Below the pieces are notes generated by a model. It ran no database searches and had not been told where the DNA came from. It worked only from the letters and a program-made list of their open reading frames with translations. From assembly GCA_029007035.1 (NCBI GenBank), contig JAQXHC010000035.1, forward strand, positions 1 to 64,000: a DNA stretch of 64,000 nucleotides. The letters are read 5' to 3'. The position numbers were made by a program, and so were the translations under genes. The DNA is from Oscillospiraceae bacterium (lineage in GTDB: Bacteria > Bacillota > Clostridia > Oscillospirales > Ruminococcaceae). Shown here piece after piece: positions 49,820 to 59,218 of this stretch (its first letter is position 1; the number at the start of each line of letters is the position of its first letter).

Positions 49820-50503
49820 TTATATGCAGTCAATTCCGATTACCGAAAGCGTTTTCCCGCTCACCCTGAAATGTATATCAAACTCCGCAAACCGCATACT
49901 GTAAACTCTTTCCTCATCATTCTGATAAGACGGACGCGGGTCTTCGGCAAGGCAGGCTGTTACGGCTTCAAGCTTTTCCTGAGGGAGCTTTTTTTCAAGT
50001 CCGTTTTCAAAAATCACATCAAGACAGTATTCCTCAAACTCCTCCGCATATCCCCCCGAAGCGCCGGCATGACAATCAGCAAAAGGCAGATATGGCTTAA
50101 TATCGTAAATCGGAGTCATATCAAGCAAATCCGCTCCCGAAACGATAAGAACGCATCCTTCGTGTTCTGTCATCTCGGTGCGGACAAGCTTTACCGATGA
50201 AAGTCCGAGAGGATTCGGGCGAAACGGAGAGCGGCTCGCGAATACTCCGATCCGCTTGTTTCCGCCGAGTCTCGGCGGTCTTACGGTGGGTGACCATTCA
50301 CTGCGGTGAGACTCTGAAAAATCGAAAATCAGCCACAGATGCGAAAATCCCTCTATTCCCCTGATTGCATCGGAATTGCGGTATTCGGGTAAAAAAACGA
50401 TTTTCCCGACAAGTGACGGAACGCGTCCGCTTTGCCTCGGTATACCGAACTTTTCGGGAAAATCCGTTCGTATGTATGCAATTGGTCTAATCTCCATATT
50501 CAT
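49820..50503 (-). CDS. TsaA/TrmO-like tRNA (N6-threonylcarbamoyladenosine) methyltransferase
   Basis: IAYIRTDFPEKFGIPRQSGRVPSLVGKIVF, SHLWLIFDFSES, GVFASRSPFRPNPLGLSSVKLV. Confidence 0.9.
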   Translation of the reverse strand: MNMEIRPIAYIRTDFPEKFGIPRQSGRVPSLVGKIVFLPEYRNSDAIRGIEGFSHLWLIFDFSESHRSEWSPTVRPPRLGGNKRIGVFASRSPFRPNPLGLSSVKLVRTEMTEHEGCVLIVSGADLLDMTPIYDIKPYLPFADCHAGASGGYAEEFEEYCLDVIFENGLEKKLPQEKLEAVTACLAEDPRPSYQNDEERVYSMRFAEFDIHFRVSGKTLSVIGIDCI

Positions 50504-50517
50504 ATACCTTTACGAAA

Positions 50518-52734
50518 TCAGTATTTGTTGAGATCGCGATACTCCGACGGGGACATATTTTCCGAACTCCGGAAGCGTCTGACGAAATAGTTATATGTAG
50601 AATATCCGCATTCCCTCGAAATATCCGTAATCGTCATATCCGTACCGGCAAGGAGCTTTTTTGCCTTTTCGATACGGAAATATATCAGCTCCTCTATAAT
50701 GCTGCGATTGAAATAATGCTTGTAAATTTTTTGCAGATAACTCTTGCTGATATAGAGCTCATCGGCAATTTCACTGACTTTCCACTCTTTTTCGGGATTT
50801 TTCATAAGGCTGCTTCTAAGACGGCAGATCTTTTCAAACTGTGGATTAACTCCCGTGTCCTCATGGGAATAAGAAAGCTTGCTGCTGACGGCTGCTTTGT
50901 GCATAAGCTCATAAATATCGCCGAATTCCGATTTTTCGCCGCTGTATACCCCGATTGAAAACATCGTTCCGAAGCTGCTTCCCCGATTGATAACACTGCT
51001 TTCAAGCCGCTGCCGGATAAAGTAAAACAGTTCTTCTCCGCGCTCTCTGCAGTCGGAGAGTATCCCGAAGCAGGCAGGCGTGACCGTTCCGCATATCTCA
51101 CCGGGATTCAATGCCGATCTGAGGATTTCCGAAAAGCCGCGGATAATCTCCTCCGCCTCAGCTCTGCCGCTGCGGTAATACCGGCTTTTCAGCTCAGACA
51201 GCTCGATGTGAATATATGATACTGTTTCTTCTTCGGATTTTTCTGAAAGACGGCTCTCGCAGGCAGAGATAAATCCGTTTTTATTCAGCAGACCCGTAAG
51301 AGAATCGCGGACTGCGGCATTCTCAAACCGTCTCAGTTTCGTCTTTGCCTGATACCTCAGCATAACACCGCGCAGAGCGACTTCAATATGCTTAATCCAC
51401 TGAAGATAAATACTGCTGAACGTAATGGGCGATTTTCCGAACGAGAGCGCACAAAAACCGAACACGTCATTTTGATAGCTGAGCGTGGATAAATAAAATG
51501 CCATCGGCTGCTTTTTATCTGAACGGAGTTTATCGAGAACTTCATCCGAGGTAATGAAAGACTGGCTGCACGGATAGCGATGAATCGCCGATTTATCGAG
51601 AACCGCCCTGACAGGACTGTTTAAACCGAAATTTAAAACAGAGCTTTTTTCGTTCCGAAGCGCATTTTCAAAAGCCTGTGTCAGAAAAATCGTAAACCGG
51701 TTCATTTTATAAATCATATAGGTATAGTTATCGATAACATTCATAAGCTCGCCGAGAGTTTCGGCACTTGTAAGCTCAATCAGACTGTCACCGGTTGAAA
51801 GGACATAGCTTACTTCCTCATCAATTTTATTCCGGCGCTGAATGCTGTGAACAAGCCTTGTATTTTCGTTGCAGCCACAGCTTCTGCCGATGCGCAGACC
51901 GCCCTCCTCGGCGGTGATCCGATTGCAGATCCTGCCCGTAATTATCCTGTAAAGACGGCGCAGCGCCTCAGCTCCGAGCTGGTAGTTCGGCCGTCGGAAG
52001 CTGGTAATCGACGGATTCGTGCGGTAACCGTCCATTGATGCATCGTATCCGGTAACGGCAATATCCTCGGGAACGCGAATACCTCCCGTAATCAGTCTGT
52101 CGGTAAGAGCAGATGCCATAATATCGTTGCCGCAGGCAATTGCATCAGGCATATCAAGCTCTCCGTGAAGAATTTTCTCGGCGATTTCTGCGGCATAATT
52201 TTTCCAGAAATCACCATAGAAATAATAGTTTTTATCATAATAAAGCTTATGCTTCTTCATTGAGCAGAAATACCCCGAAAGCCGCTCCTCGGAGCACTCC
52301 TGCCCTTTCGGACCAGTAATACAGTAGATTTTTCTGCAGCCGTGAACGTCAATCAGATGATCTACGATTTTTTCAAATGCTGTGCAGTCGTCAGCCGATA
52401 TTGTGTCAAACTTTTTGTGGTATTCATAGTCGAGAAGCATCACAGGCTTTCCGGAGCGAATGCACAGGCTGTCTATCATATTTTTGATCTCATCACTTAA
52501 AAAGGAATTTCTGTTATATATAAAGCCGTCGAACTTGTCCGAAAGAATAAAGTCCAGCACAGCAGCTTCTGCTTCGCTGTATCTGGTTGTGTTGTAAAAA
52601 TTACTGAGCGGAGCAATAACCGCAACATCACAGGAGGACCTGAACGCTTGTGATATGATTCCGTTCATGATGTCGCGCTGAAAATCAACAAAGCAATCGG
52701 TTGTAATCACGCCTATAAGCAGTTTGTCAGCCAC
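50518..52734 (-). CDS. fusion regulator: LacI-type periplasmic-binding sensor + degenerate GGDEF-like domain + AraC HTH
   Basis: LLIGVITTDCFVDFQRDIMNGIISQA...EDIAVTGYDASMDGYRTNPSITSFRRP; RDSLTGLLNKNGF; KEWKVSEIADELYISKSYLQKIYKHYFNRS...ITDISRECGYSTYNYFVRRFRSSENMSPSEYR; GTG start after AAAGGAG. Confidence 0.88.
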   Translation of the reverse strand: MADKLLIGVITTDCFVDFQRDIMNGIISQAFRSSCDVAVIAPLSNFYNTTRYSEAEAAVLDFILSDKFDGFIYNRNSFLSDEIKNMIDSLCIRSGKPVMLLDYEYHKKFDTISADDCTAFEKIVDHLIDVHGCRKIYCITGPKGQECSEERLSGYFCSMKKHKLYYDKNYYFYGDFWKNYAAEIAEKILHGELDMPDAIACGNDIMASALTDRLITGGIRVPEDIAVTGYDASMDGYRTNPSITSFRRPNYQLGAEALRRLYRIITGRICNRITAEEGGLRIGRSCGCNENTRLVHSIQRRNKIDEEVSYVLSTGDSLIELTSAETLGELMNVIDNYTYMIYKMNRFTIFLTQAFENALRNEKSSVLNFGLNSPVRAVLDKSAIHRYPCSQSFITSDEVLDKLRSDKKQPMAFYLSTLSYQNDVFGFCALSFGKSPITFSSIYLQWIKHIEVALRGVMLRYQAKTKLRRFENAAVRDSLTGLLNKNGFISACESRLSEKSEEETVSYIHIELSELKSRYYRSGRAEAEEIIRGFSEILRSALNPGEICGTVTPACFGILSDCRERGEELFYFIRQRLESSVINRGSSFGTMFSIGVYSGEKSEFGDIYELMHKAAVSSKLSYSHEDTGVNPQFEKICRLRSSLMKNPEKEWKVSEIADELYISKSYLQKIYKHYFNRSIIEELIYFRIEKAKKLLAGTDMTITDISRECGYSTYNYFVRRFRSSENMSPSEYRDLNKY

Positions 52735-52749
52735 AGCAGATACTCCTTT

Positions 52750-52788
52750 CACGATTATTATATGAAATACCGCATAAATATTATCGTG
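52750..52788. promoter_or_regulatory. inverted repeat CACGATtattata...tattATCGTG upstream of the fusion regulator
   Basis: Direct sequence; arms at 52750-52755 and 52783-52788. Confidence 0.35.
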
Positions 52789-53042
52789 CATACTGTATAT
52801 AATATTGTATCATAAATCAGGACAGATTACAATACTATTGTGCATATTTATTTTTAGTATTCGGACTATGTTTTTTATCCGGCATCCATAAAAAGTTTTG
52901 CCTGAGAAGCCGGCAAGCTCCCCAGGCATTTCTGTGATTATGTGATCAAGGCAAAGCATCTTCTGGCATAAGCATCAAAAGCTGCTTTTATAATATGTCT
53001 TTATAGACCGCATCCTTACGGAGCAACTTTCTGCCGGCTGTA

Positions 53043-55835
53043 TCATTCCGGTTCGGTGTCGTCCTGAATTCTCAGAGTCATCGAAACGATGAACCTTGTT
53101 CCTTCACCGGGCTTGCTTTCAACAATAATATCGCCGTTCATCATGCTGACAAGGTTGTTGGTTATCGTCATTCCGAGACCCGCGCCCTGAACAGGACTCA
53201 CGCGGCTGTCGTTGGCTTTTGCAAAAGGCTCGAAGATATGCCCGATAAACTCCTCGTCCATACCGATTCCGTTATCCTCAAAGACAAACCGGAAACTTCC
53301 GACACGCGGATTTGCAGTCTTTTTTTCGTAAATGTATATGTCAATATTTCCGCCGGGCGGTGTATATTGTATGGAATTGCTCACAAGATTCACGAATATC
53401 TGCCGTATTCTCAGTTCGTCACCGATCAGCTTTTCGTGAGCAACGCTGTCAAAATGAACATTAAGACACTGGCGCTTCTCATCTGCCCGGGGACGCATCA
53501 TTAAAATAAAGTTGTCAATCATATCAGAAAGATCAAACGCGTGCTCGTTGAGATCACTTTTAGCTGATTCGATTTTCGACATATCAAGAATCTCATTAAT
53601 CAGAGAAAGCATTTGCTGCGATGAAGTGTTGATTTTATTAAGACAGTCAGCTACCTTTTCCTTTTCGTCGATATTAGCTCCGGCAGCGGCAGCCATGTCG
53701 ATAATAGAATTCATGGGGATACGAATATCATGGCTGATTCTTGAAAGGAAGTCAGATTTTGCCGAATTTGCATGAGCCGCAGCTTTATAGGCTTCGGCAA
53801 GAGCCTGTTTGGTCTGAGTTTCTTTTCTTCGGCTTTCGGTTATGTCGGTACCGATAATGAATGCCATTATATGCGAATCCCTGCTCCGTTCGGAAAGCAG
53901 GCAGGTTATACGAATGGTTTTATCAAGTGCTTCATGATAATATTCAACCTCTGCACTCGCCCTGCCATTAGCAAAACCGGAGAGAAGAGAACTTCGGCTG
54001 ATAACCTTTTCCATGCTCTCGACGGTAAATTTCGGATTTTGTTCTTTATGCCAGCAGTATATAAGTTCACTGAACGATGTAAAGCTTTTTATGTCAACAA
54101 ATCCGAGAGAACGATATTTAGGCTGTACTATATCGTCCGGGATAATCTGATCAATAGTCAGATCGACGGAAAATGCGTAAAGGCAATTGCTGAGCAATGC
54201 GTCACGATACTGCTTTCTCTCGTCCTTGAGAACGGCGCTCAGGCGCGACTGTTCGGTAATATCCTGCATTGTGCTGAGGATACAGCGGCTTTTATCCGCA
54301 AATTCAACCATAATGGAATTTGTCTGTATTTTGAGTATCTTACCGTTTCTGTGACATATCCGGAATTCATAGACATATCTGTCACCGGGTTTCCTGATAT
54401 TTGAAGCGATCCTGGAAAAATATCCGCTGTGTTCAGGAATCGTACCGTTACGCAAAAGCTCGTCCATATCGAAATCATCATTTGAAGCAATTTCGTCACA
54501 GTCGAAAATGCGCTTCGCTTCCTTATTGAATGTGATAATCCGTCTGTTCGGAAGACGGTAGACAAGGATTCCGCAGCTGAGTGAATTGACGATAAGATCA
54601 AGCATGAGGAGAGTATCCTGAAGCTCAATGTTTCGCTGTTCAAGTTCGGTAACATCATGATACAGGCTGTATATGAACGCCTCTCCGTCCTCATTGACAA
54701 TGCGCATTCCGCTGTCAACGATCCATCTGATGCTGCCGTCACTGCACATAACACGATATTTTACGGAATAGGAGTCTCCCGACGACAGGCTTTCGTCAAC
54801 CTGACGCATGACCTCGTCAAGGTCAGGGGGATATATGGTGTTAACGGCTTTGCCGCCGGTCCACTGCAGAAATTCTTCAACGGAATAGCCGAAAAGACCC
54901 GCTGCAGATTCGCCGACAAATGTGTATGTATATTCCTCATCGTCATGACTGATCTTGAAACCGCCCGAAATGCCATTCAGGATAGTTTTCATCTGTATAT
55001 TCATGTCGGTATTTATTTTAAGATACTTGTCAGAGAGCTTCTTTTCAAGAGCCTTTTCCTCAGGAATATTCTTGACATACCACATAACTCTCTCATTGCC
55101 CTCTGCATAATCGGGCATAGGGATAAGCTCGGTGCGCACCCAATGAGGGACTCCGCTTTCATATCGCTGATATGTCACGCTAACGTGTTTAAGCCCCGAA
55201 TCGAACAGCTTTTTCATTTTATCGGGCTGCATCACACCGGAGAATTTTTCTCTGTACTGTTTAAGGACATATCTGTTTGTAAAATCAGCAATCGCGCTCC
55301 GATAATCCTCGTAAAAGGACTTTGCCTCGTCCTTTTCGGCATCGGCGATCGAGACGGTCTGCATGGAATTGCTGCAAAGGCTGATACAGGCGATTCGATA
55401 ATAATTCTCACGCATAAGGTTATGCGAGATTTCCAGCAGTTCATTTTCGCCTTTTTTCTTTGTTGAAAGAGGCTCAACGATTCCTATTGCACTGAGCACG
55501 CTGCCGTCATCGCCGCGTCCAACGGATGTCAGGGTAATATTGAAGCTATGGCATCCCGAAATCTCGGCAATTTCGGCGCTCGCCGACTCCTCTCCGCTGT
55601 GGATTTTTTCAAACAGCGCACAAAAATTCTCTCTGTCTGCCGGGAAAACCATTTTTTCCGCAAATGAATCCGGCATATTATCATAAGTTTTATCACAGCC
55701 GACGGCATTGCAAAATTTTTCTGAGTTAATTGCCGTTCTGTTTCTGACATCATAATCAAACCAGTATACCCGTGTATTTTCAAGCACTTTTTGCATATAT
55801 TTTCTGTTGCTGTTCATTTCATTTTCAATATTCAT
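53043..55835 (-). CDS. multi-PAS sensor histidine kinase
   Basis: FGYSVEEFLQWTGGKAVNTIYPPDLDEVMRQV... PAS; HisKA AKSDFLSRISHDIRIPMNSI; HATPase VNLVSNSIQYTPPGG, FEDNGIGMDEEFIGHIFEPF, GAGLGMTITNNLVSMMNGDI. Confidence 0.93.
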   Translation of the reverse strand: MNIENEMNSNRKYMQKVLENTRVYWFDYDVRNRTAINSEKFCNAVGCDKTYDNMPDSFAEKMVFPADRENFCALFEKIHSGEESASAEIAEISGCHSFNITLTSVGRGDDGSVLSAIGIVEPLSTKKKGENELLEISHNLMRENYYRIACISLCSNSMQTVSIADAEKDEAKSFYEDYRSAIADFTNRYVLKQYREKFSGVMQPDKMKKLFDSGLKHVSVTYQRYESGVPHWVRTELIPMPDYAEGNERVMWYVKNIPEEKALEKKLSDKYLKINTDMNIQMKTILNGISGGFKISHDDEEYTYTFVGESAAGLFGYSVEEFLQWTGGKAVNTIYPPDLDEVMRQVDESLSSGDSYSVKYRVMCSDGSIRWIVDSGMRIVNEDGEAFIYSLYHDVTELEQRNIELQDTLLMLDLIVNSLSCGILVYRLPNRRIITFNKEAKRIFDCDEIASNDDFDMDELLRNGTIPEHSGYFSRIASNIRKPGDRYVYEFRICHRNGKILKIQTNSIMVEFADKSRCILSTMQDITEQSRLSAVLKDERKQYRDALLSNCLYAFSVDLTIDQIIPDDIVQPKYRSLGFVDIKSFTSFSELIYCWHKEQNPKFTVESMEKVISRSSLLSGFANGRASAEVEYYHEALDKTIRITCLLSERSRDSHIMAFIIGTDITESRRKETQTKQALAEAYKAAAHANSAKSDFLSRISHDIRIPMNSIIDMAAAAGANIDEKEKVADCLNKINTSSQQMLSLINEILDMSKIESAKSDLNEHAFDLSDMIDNFILMMRPRADEKRQCLNVHFDSVAHEKLIGDELRIRQIFVNLVSNSIQYTPPGGNIDIYIYEKKTANPRVGSFRFVFEDNGIGMDEEFIGHIFEPFAKANDSRVSPVQGAGLGMTITNNLVSMMNGDIIVESKPGEGTRFIVSMTLRIQDDTEPE

Positions 55836-55953
55836 AGTTTTCCCCCTCTTCCATTCACCAAGACGGTTTTATTCATAGTAATTATAGCATCATTCACTAA
55901 ATTCGTCAACAGTTTTTATTTAAATTTAAGCGAAAAGTCGTTTTTCTCCAGAC

Positions 55954-55982
55954 TTGATTTAAAATGTAAAATATGGTATAAT
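55954..55982 (+). promoter_or_regulatory. sigma-A promoter of tex (TTGATT-17-TATAAT)
   Basis: Direct sequence upstream of tex. Confidence 0.7.
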
Positions 55983-56032
55983 CGGAGTATGATTTGATTT
56001 ATCGCCTTAGGGCAATCTGAAAGGAAAGAAAA

Positions 56033-58294
56033 ATGGATATTAACAGGACACTCGCACAGGAATTCGGACTAAGACAGGAACAGGTCGATAATACAGTCGC
56101 TCTCATCGACGACGACAAGACAATTCCCTTTATCGCCCGTTACCGTAAGGAGCTTACGGGTTCTCTCGATGACCAGATTCTTCGTGAACTTTACGACAGA
56201 CTTATGTATCTGCGGAATCTTGAAAAACGCAAGGCTGAGATAACCGCGGCGATTACCGAACAGGAGAAAATGACTCCCGAGCTTGAGGCGGCTATCAGCG
56301 CAGCGAAAACTCTCGTGGAGGCCGAAGATATTTACCGTCCGTTCAAGCCGAAAAGACGTACACGCGCAGGTATTGCACGCGAAAACGGACTTGAACCGTT
56401 TGCAGAGCTTATTTCCGCTCAGAACGAATCAACAGTTCCCGAAGCGGAAGCTGAAGCGTACATCAATGAAAAGGTCACAGATGTTCAGAGCGCGATTCAG
56501 GGAGCCATGGACATTATCGCCGAAGATATCTCCGACAATGCCGAAATCCGCAGAAAGCTCCGTGAGCTTTCATTCAAAAGCGGCAAGCTCGTATCAAAAG
56601 CTGCCGATGAAACCGCTGAGAGCGTTTACACCAACTATTACGACTACTCCGAGCCTGTGGAAAAGATTGCTCATCATCGTATACTCGCCCTTGACAGAGG
56701 CGAAAAGGAGGGTTTCCTCAAGGTTTCCCTCGAACTTGATGAAACGAGTGCAGCAGGACTTATCATAAAAAAATATATGATTAACACATCGCCCTGTGCT
56801 GAGATCGTCAGGGCAGCTGCGGAGGACAGTTACAAACGTCTGATTTTCCCCTCAATCGAAAGGGAAGTCCGTTCAGAGCTTTCGGCCAACGCAGCAGAAC
56901 AGGCTATCAAGGTATTTGCGGCTAATCTGCGCCAGATGCTTTTACAGTCTCCGCTCAAAAACAGTGTAATTCTCGGACTTGATCCGGCATACAGAACTGG
57001 CTGTAAAATCGCCGTAATCGATGCAACCGGAAAAGTTCTCGATACTACAGTAATTTATCCGACTCCGCCTCAGAATAAGACCGAGGATGCAAAGCGCAAG
57101 CTAAAAGCTCTCATCACAAAGTACGGCGTTACCACAATTTCAATCGGAAACGGCACGGCTTCCCGTGAAAGCGAAGCATTCGTTGCAGAGCTTATAAGAG
57201 AGATTCCCGAAAAGGTCAGCTATATGGTCGTAAGTGAAGCCGGTGCGTCGGTTTATTCTGCCTCAAAGCTTGCGGCAGAGGAATTCCCCGAATACGATGT
57301 TTCGCTCAGAAGCGCGGTTTCCATTGCGCGCCGACTGCAGGATCCCCTTGCGGAGCTTGTAAAAATCGACCCGAAGGCTATCGGAGTCGGTCAGTATCAG
57401 CATGATATGCCGCAGAACCGTATGAATGAAGCTCTCTCCGGAGTTGTTGAGGACTGTGTAAACTCCGTCGGCGTCGACCTTAACACCGCTTCACATTCGC
57501 TTCTGTCATATATTTCAGGAATCAATGCGTCCGTCGCCAAGAATATCGTTGCCTACCGCGAGGAAAACGGCAGATTCACTGACAGAAAACAGCTGCTCAA
57601 AGTCTCAAAGCTTGGCAAAAAGGCATACGAGCAGTGTGCAGGCTTTCTGAGAGTCCGCGACGGAAAAAATCCCCTCGATAACACTGCCGTTCATCCCGAA
57701 AGCTACGAAGCTGCATCGGCTCTGCTCAGCGAGTGCGGATTCACCCTTGCTGACATTTCCGGCGGCGGAGCTAAAGGAATTTCCGAAAAAGCCGGTGAAA
57801 TCGGCATAAATAAAATCAGCGAGTCTCTCGGAATCGGCATTCCCACACTCAATGATATTATCGGCGAGCTTGGAAAGCCCGGACGGGACCTCCGTGACGA
57901 GCTTCCCCCTCCGCTCCTCAGAAGCGGCGACGTTATGGAAATAAAAGATCTTAAACCCGGAATGGAGCTTGTCGGAACTGTAAGAAATGTCATTGATTTC
58001 GGTGTATTCGTTGATATCGGAGTTCACGAGGACGGACTTGTTCATATTTCGCAGATCTGCAACCGCTTCATTAAACACCCTCTTGAAGCCGTAAAGGTCG
58101 GCGAAGTTGTAAAGGTAAGAGTACTCGACGTTGATGTGAAGAAAAACAGGATCTCTCTCACCATGCGTCTTGACGATGAGCAGGAGAAGAAATCCACGCA
58201 GCCGTCTCCGCGCAGAAAGCCTGAAAACCGCCGTCCGAAGGGTGCGGACATCACTCAAATCAAAAACAGCAGCTTCCGCATCAAACAGAAGTGA
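56033..58294 (+). CDS. tex: Tex-family S1 RNA-binding transcription accessory protein
   Basis: VDNTVALIDDDKTIPFIARYRKELTGSLDDQ, GLDPAYRTGCKIAVID, S1 domain ELVGTVRNVIDFGVFVDIGVHEDGLVHISQ. Confidence 0.96.
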   Translation: MDINRTLAQEFGLRQEQVDNTVALIDDDKTIPFIARYRKELTGSLDDQILRELYDRLMYLRNLEKRKAEITAAITEQEKMTPELEAAISAAKTLVEAEDIYRPFKPKRRTRAGIARENGLEPFAELISAQNESTVPEAEAEAYINEKVTDVQSAIQGAMDIIAEDISDNAEIRRKLRELSFKSGKLVSKAADETAESVYTNYYDYSEPVEKIAHHRILALDRGEKEGFLKVSLELDETSAAGLIIKKYMINTSPCAEIVRAAAEDSYKRLIFPSIEREVRSELSANAAEQAIKVFAANLRQMLLQSPLKNSVILGLDPAYRTGCKIAVIDATGKVLDTTVIYPTPPQNKTEDAKRKLKALITKYGVTTISIGNGTASRESEAFVAELIREIPEKVSYMVVSEAGASVYSASKLAAEEFPEYDVSLRSAVSIARRLQDPLAELVKIDPKAIGVGQYQHDMPQNRMNEALSGVVEDCVNSVGVDLNTASHSLLSYISGINASVAKNIVAYREENGRFTDRKQLLKVSKLGKKAYEQCAGFLRVRDGKNPLDNTAVHPESYEAASALLSECGFTLADISGGGAKGISEKAGEIGINKISESLGIGIPTLNDIIGELGKPGRDLRDELPPPLLRSGDVMEIKDLKPGMELVGTVRNVIDFGVFVDIGVHEDGLVHISQICNRFIKHPLEAVKVGEVVKVRVLDVDVKKNRISLTMRLDDEQEKKSTQPSPRRKPENRRPKGADITQIKNSSFRIKQK

Positions 58295-58623
58295 GCTATT
58301 ACGTATATATTATCAGCTGTGAGGGAAACTGCCTTTATACCGGCATTGCCGCAGACATCGAAAGGCGTCTCGGTGAGCACTTTTCGCGTTCGGAAAAATG
58401 CGCTAAGTTCACGCGTTCTCATCCAGCAAAATCACTCGAAGCCCTGTGGACTGTACCCGATAAAAGTACTGCACTCCGACTTGAATGGAAGATAAAACAG
58501 CTGAAAAAAAGCGAAAAATTAAAGCTTATCGCCGATCCCGGCTCGGCAGATGCGCTTTTCCCCGGTATTACGGGAATTTCTGCTGCTGATACATCGGATT
58601 ATCCCATATCAGTGTCAGAATGA
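58291..58623 (+). CDS. GIY-YIG nuclease family protein
   Basis: SYYVYIISCEGNCLYTGIAADIERRLGEH; GTG start overlaps tex stop by 4 nt. Confidence 0.92.
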   Translation: MSYYVYIISCEGNCLYTGIAADIERRLGEHFSRSEKCAKFTRSHPAKSLEALWTVPDKSTALRLEWKIKQLKKSEKLKLIADPGSADALFPGITGISAADTSDYPISVSE

Positions 58624-58642
58624 TGAAAATCCTGTGAACTAC

Positions 58643-58671
58643 TTGAAAATCAGCTGATTATGTGATATTAT
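58643..58671 (+). promoter_or_regulatory. sigma-A promoter of nfeD-SPFH unit (TTGAAA-17-TATTAT)
   Basis: Direct sequence. Confidence 0.6.
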
Positions 58672-58724
58672 ATAATCGTAGGGATTTAACTTTCTTACCA
58701 ATTCAGCAGAAAGGGGGACTTTCG

Positions 58725-59177
58725 ATGGATGTTTTATTCTGGGCTGTGATGTTCGTGATATTCGTCTGTGCAGAGCTTGCAACGGTTCAGCTTGTTTCAA
58801 TCTGGCTGGGACTTGGAGCACTGATATCAATGATGATCGCCTTTTTCACCGATTTTACTTTTCTCGCTCAGCTAACGGTGTTTATTCTGATTTCAGCGGT
58901 TTCGCTGCTGATTTCGGTTCCGATGCTGAGAAAACGAATGCACGCTCCGGTTGTACACACCAATTCAGAGCTTGAGATCGGAAAAAATGCGACAGTCATC
59001 GAGGAAATCAATTCCGATAACGGTACGGGCCGCGTTACCTTAAACGGAGTAGACTGGAACGCAGTCGCCGACGATTCTTCACAGATAATCCCGAATGGAA
59101 GCATAGTTACCGTCAAAGCGGTCAGGGGTGCAACGCTTACGGTTGCAGCCAAAGATAAATCCGCGGCGGTCAGATGA
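58725..59177 (+). CDS. NfeD-family membrane protein
   Basis: MDVLFWAVMFVIFVCAELATVQLVSIWLGLGALISM; C-terminal OB-like domain GKNATVIEEINSDNGTGRVTLNGVDWNAVA. Confidence 0.88.
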   Translation: MDVLFWAVMFVIFVCAELATVQLVSIWLGLGALISMMIAFFTDFTFLAQLTVFILISAVSLLISVPMLRKRMHAPVVHTNSELEIGKNATVIEEINSDNGTGRVTLNGVDWNAVADDSSQIIPNGSIVTVKAVRGATLTVAAKDKSAAVR

Positions 59178-59218
59178 CATTCACAAATCAACAGAAAATC
59201 ATCAGGAGGTAATTTATC

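Noticed and set aside
54657-55466. 269-aa plus-strand ORF opposite the PAS histidine kinase
   Set aside because: Antisense shadow; the minus-strand reading has clear PAS/HisKA/HATPase motifs.
56003-56016. gccttagggcaat in the tex 5' UTR as another MITE-like end
   Set aside because: Only about 10 nt match to the truncated copy C end and no partner end; too weak.
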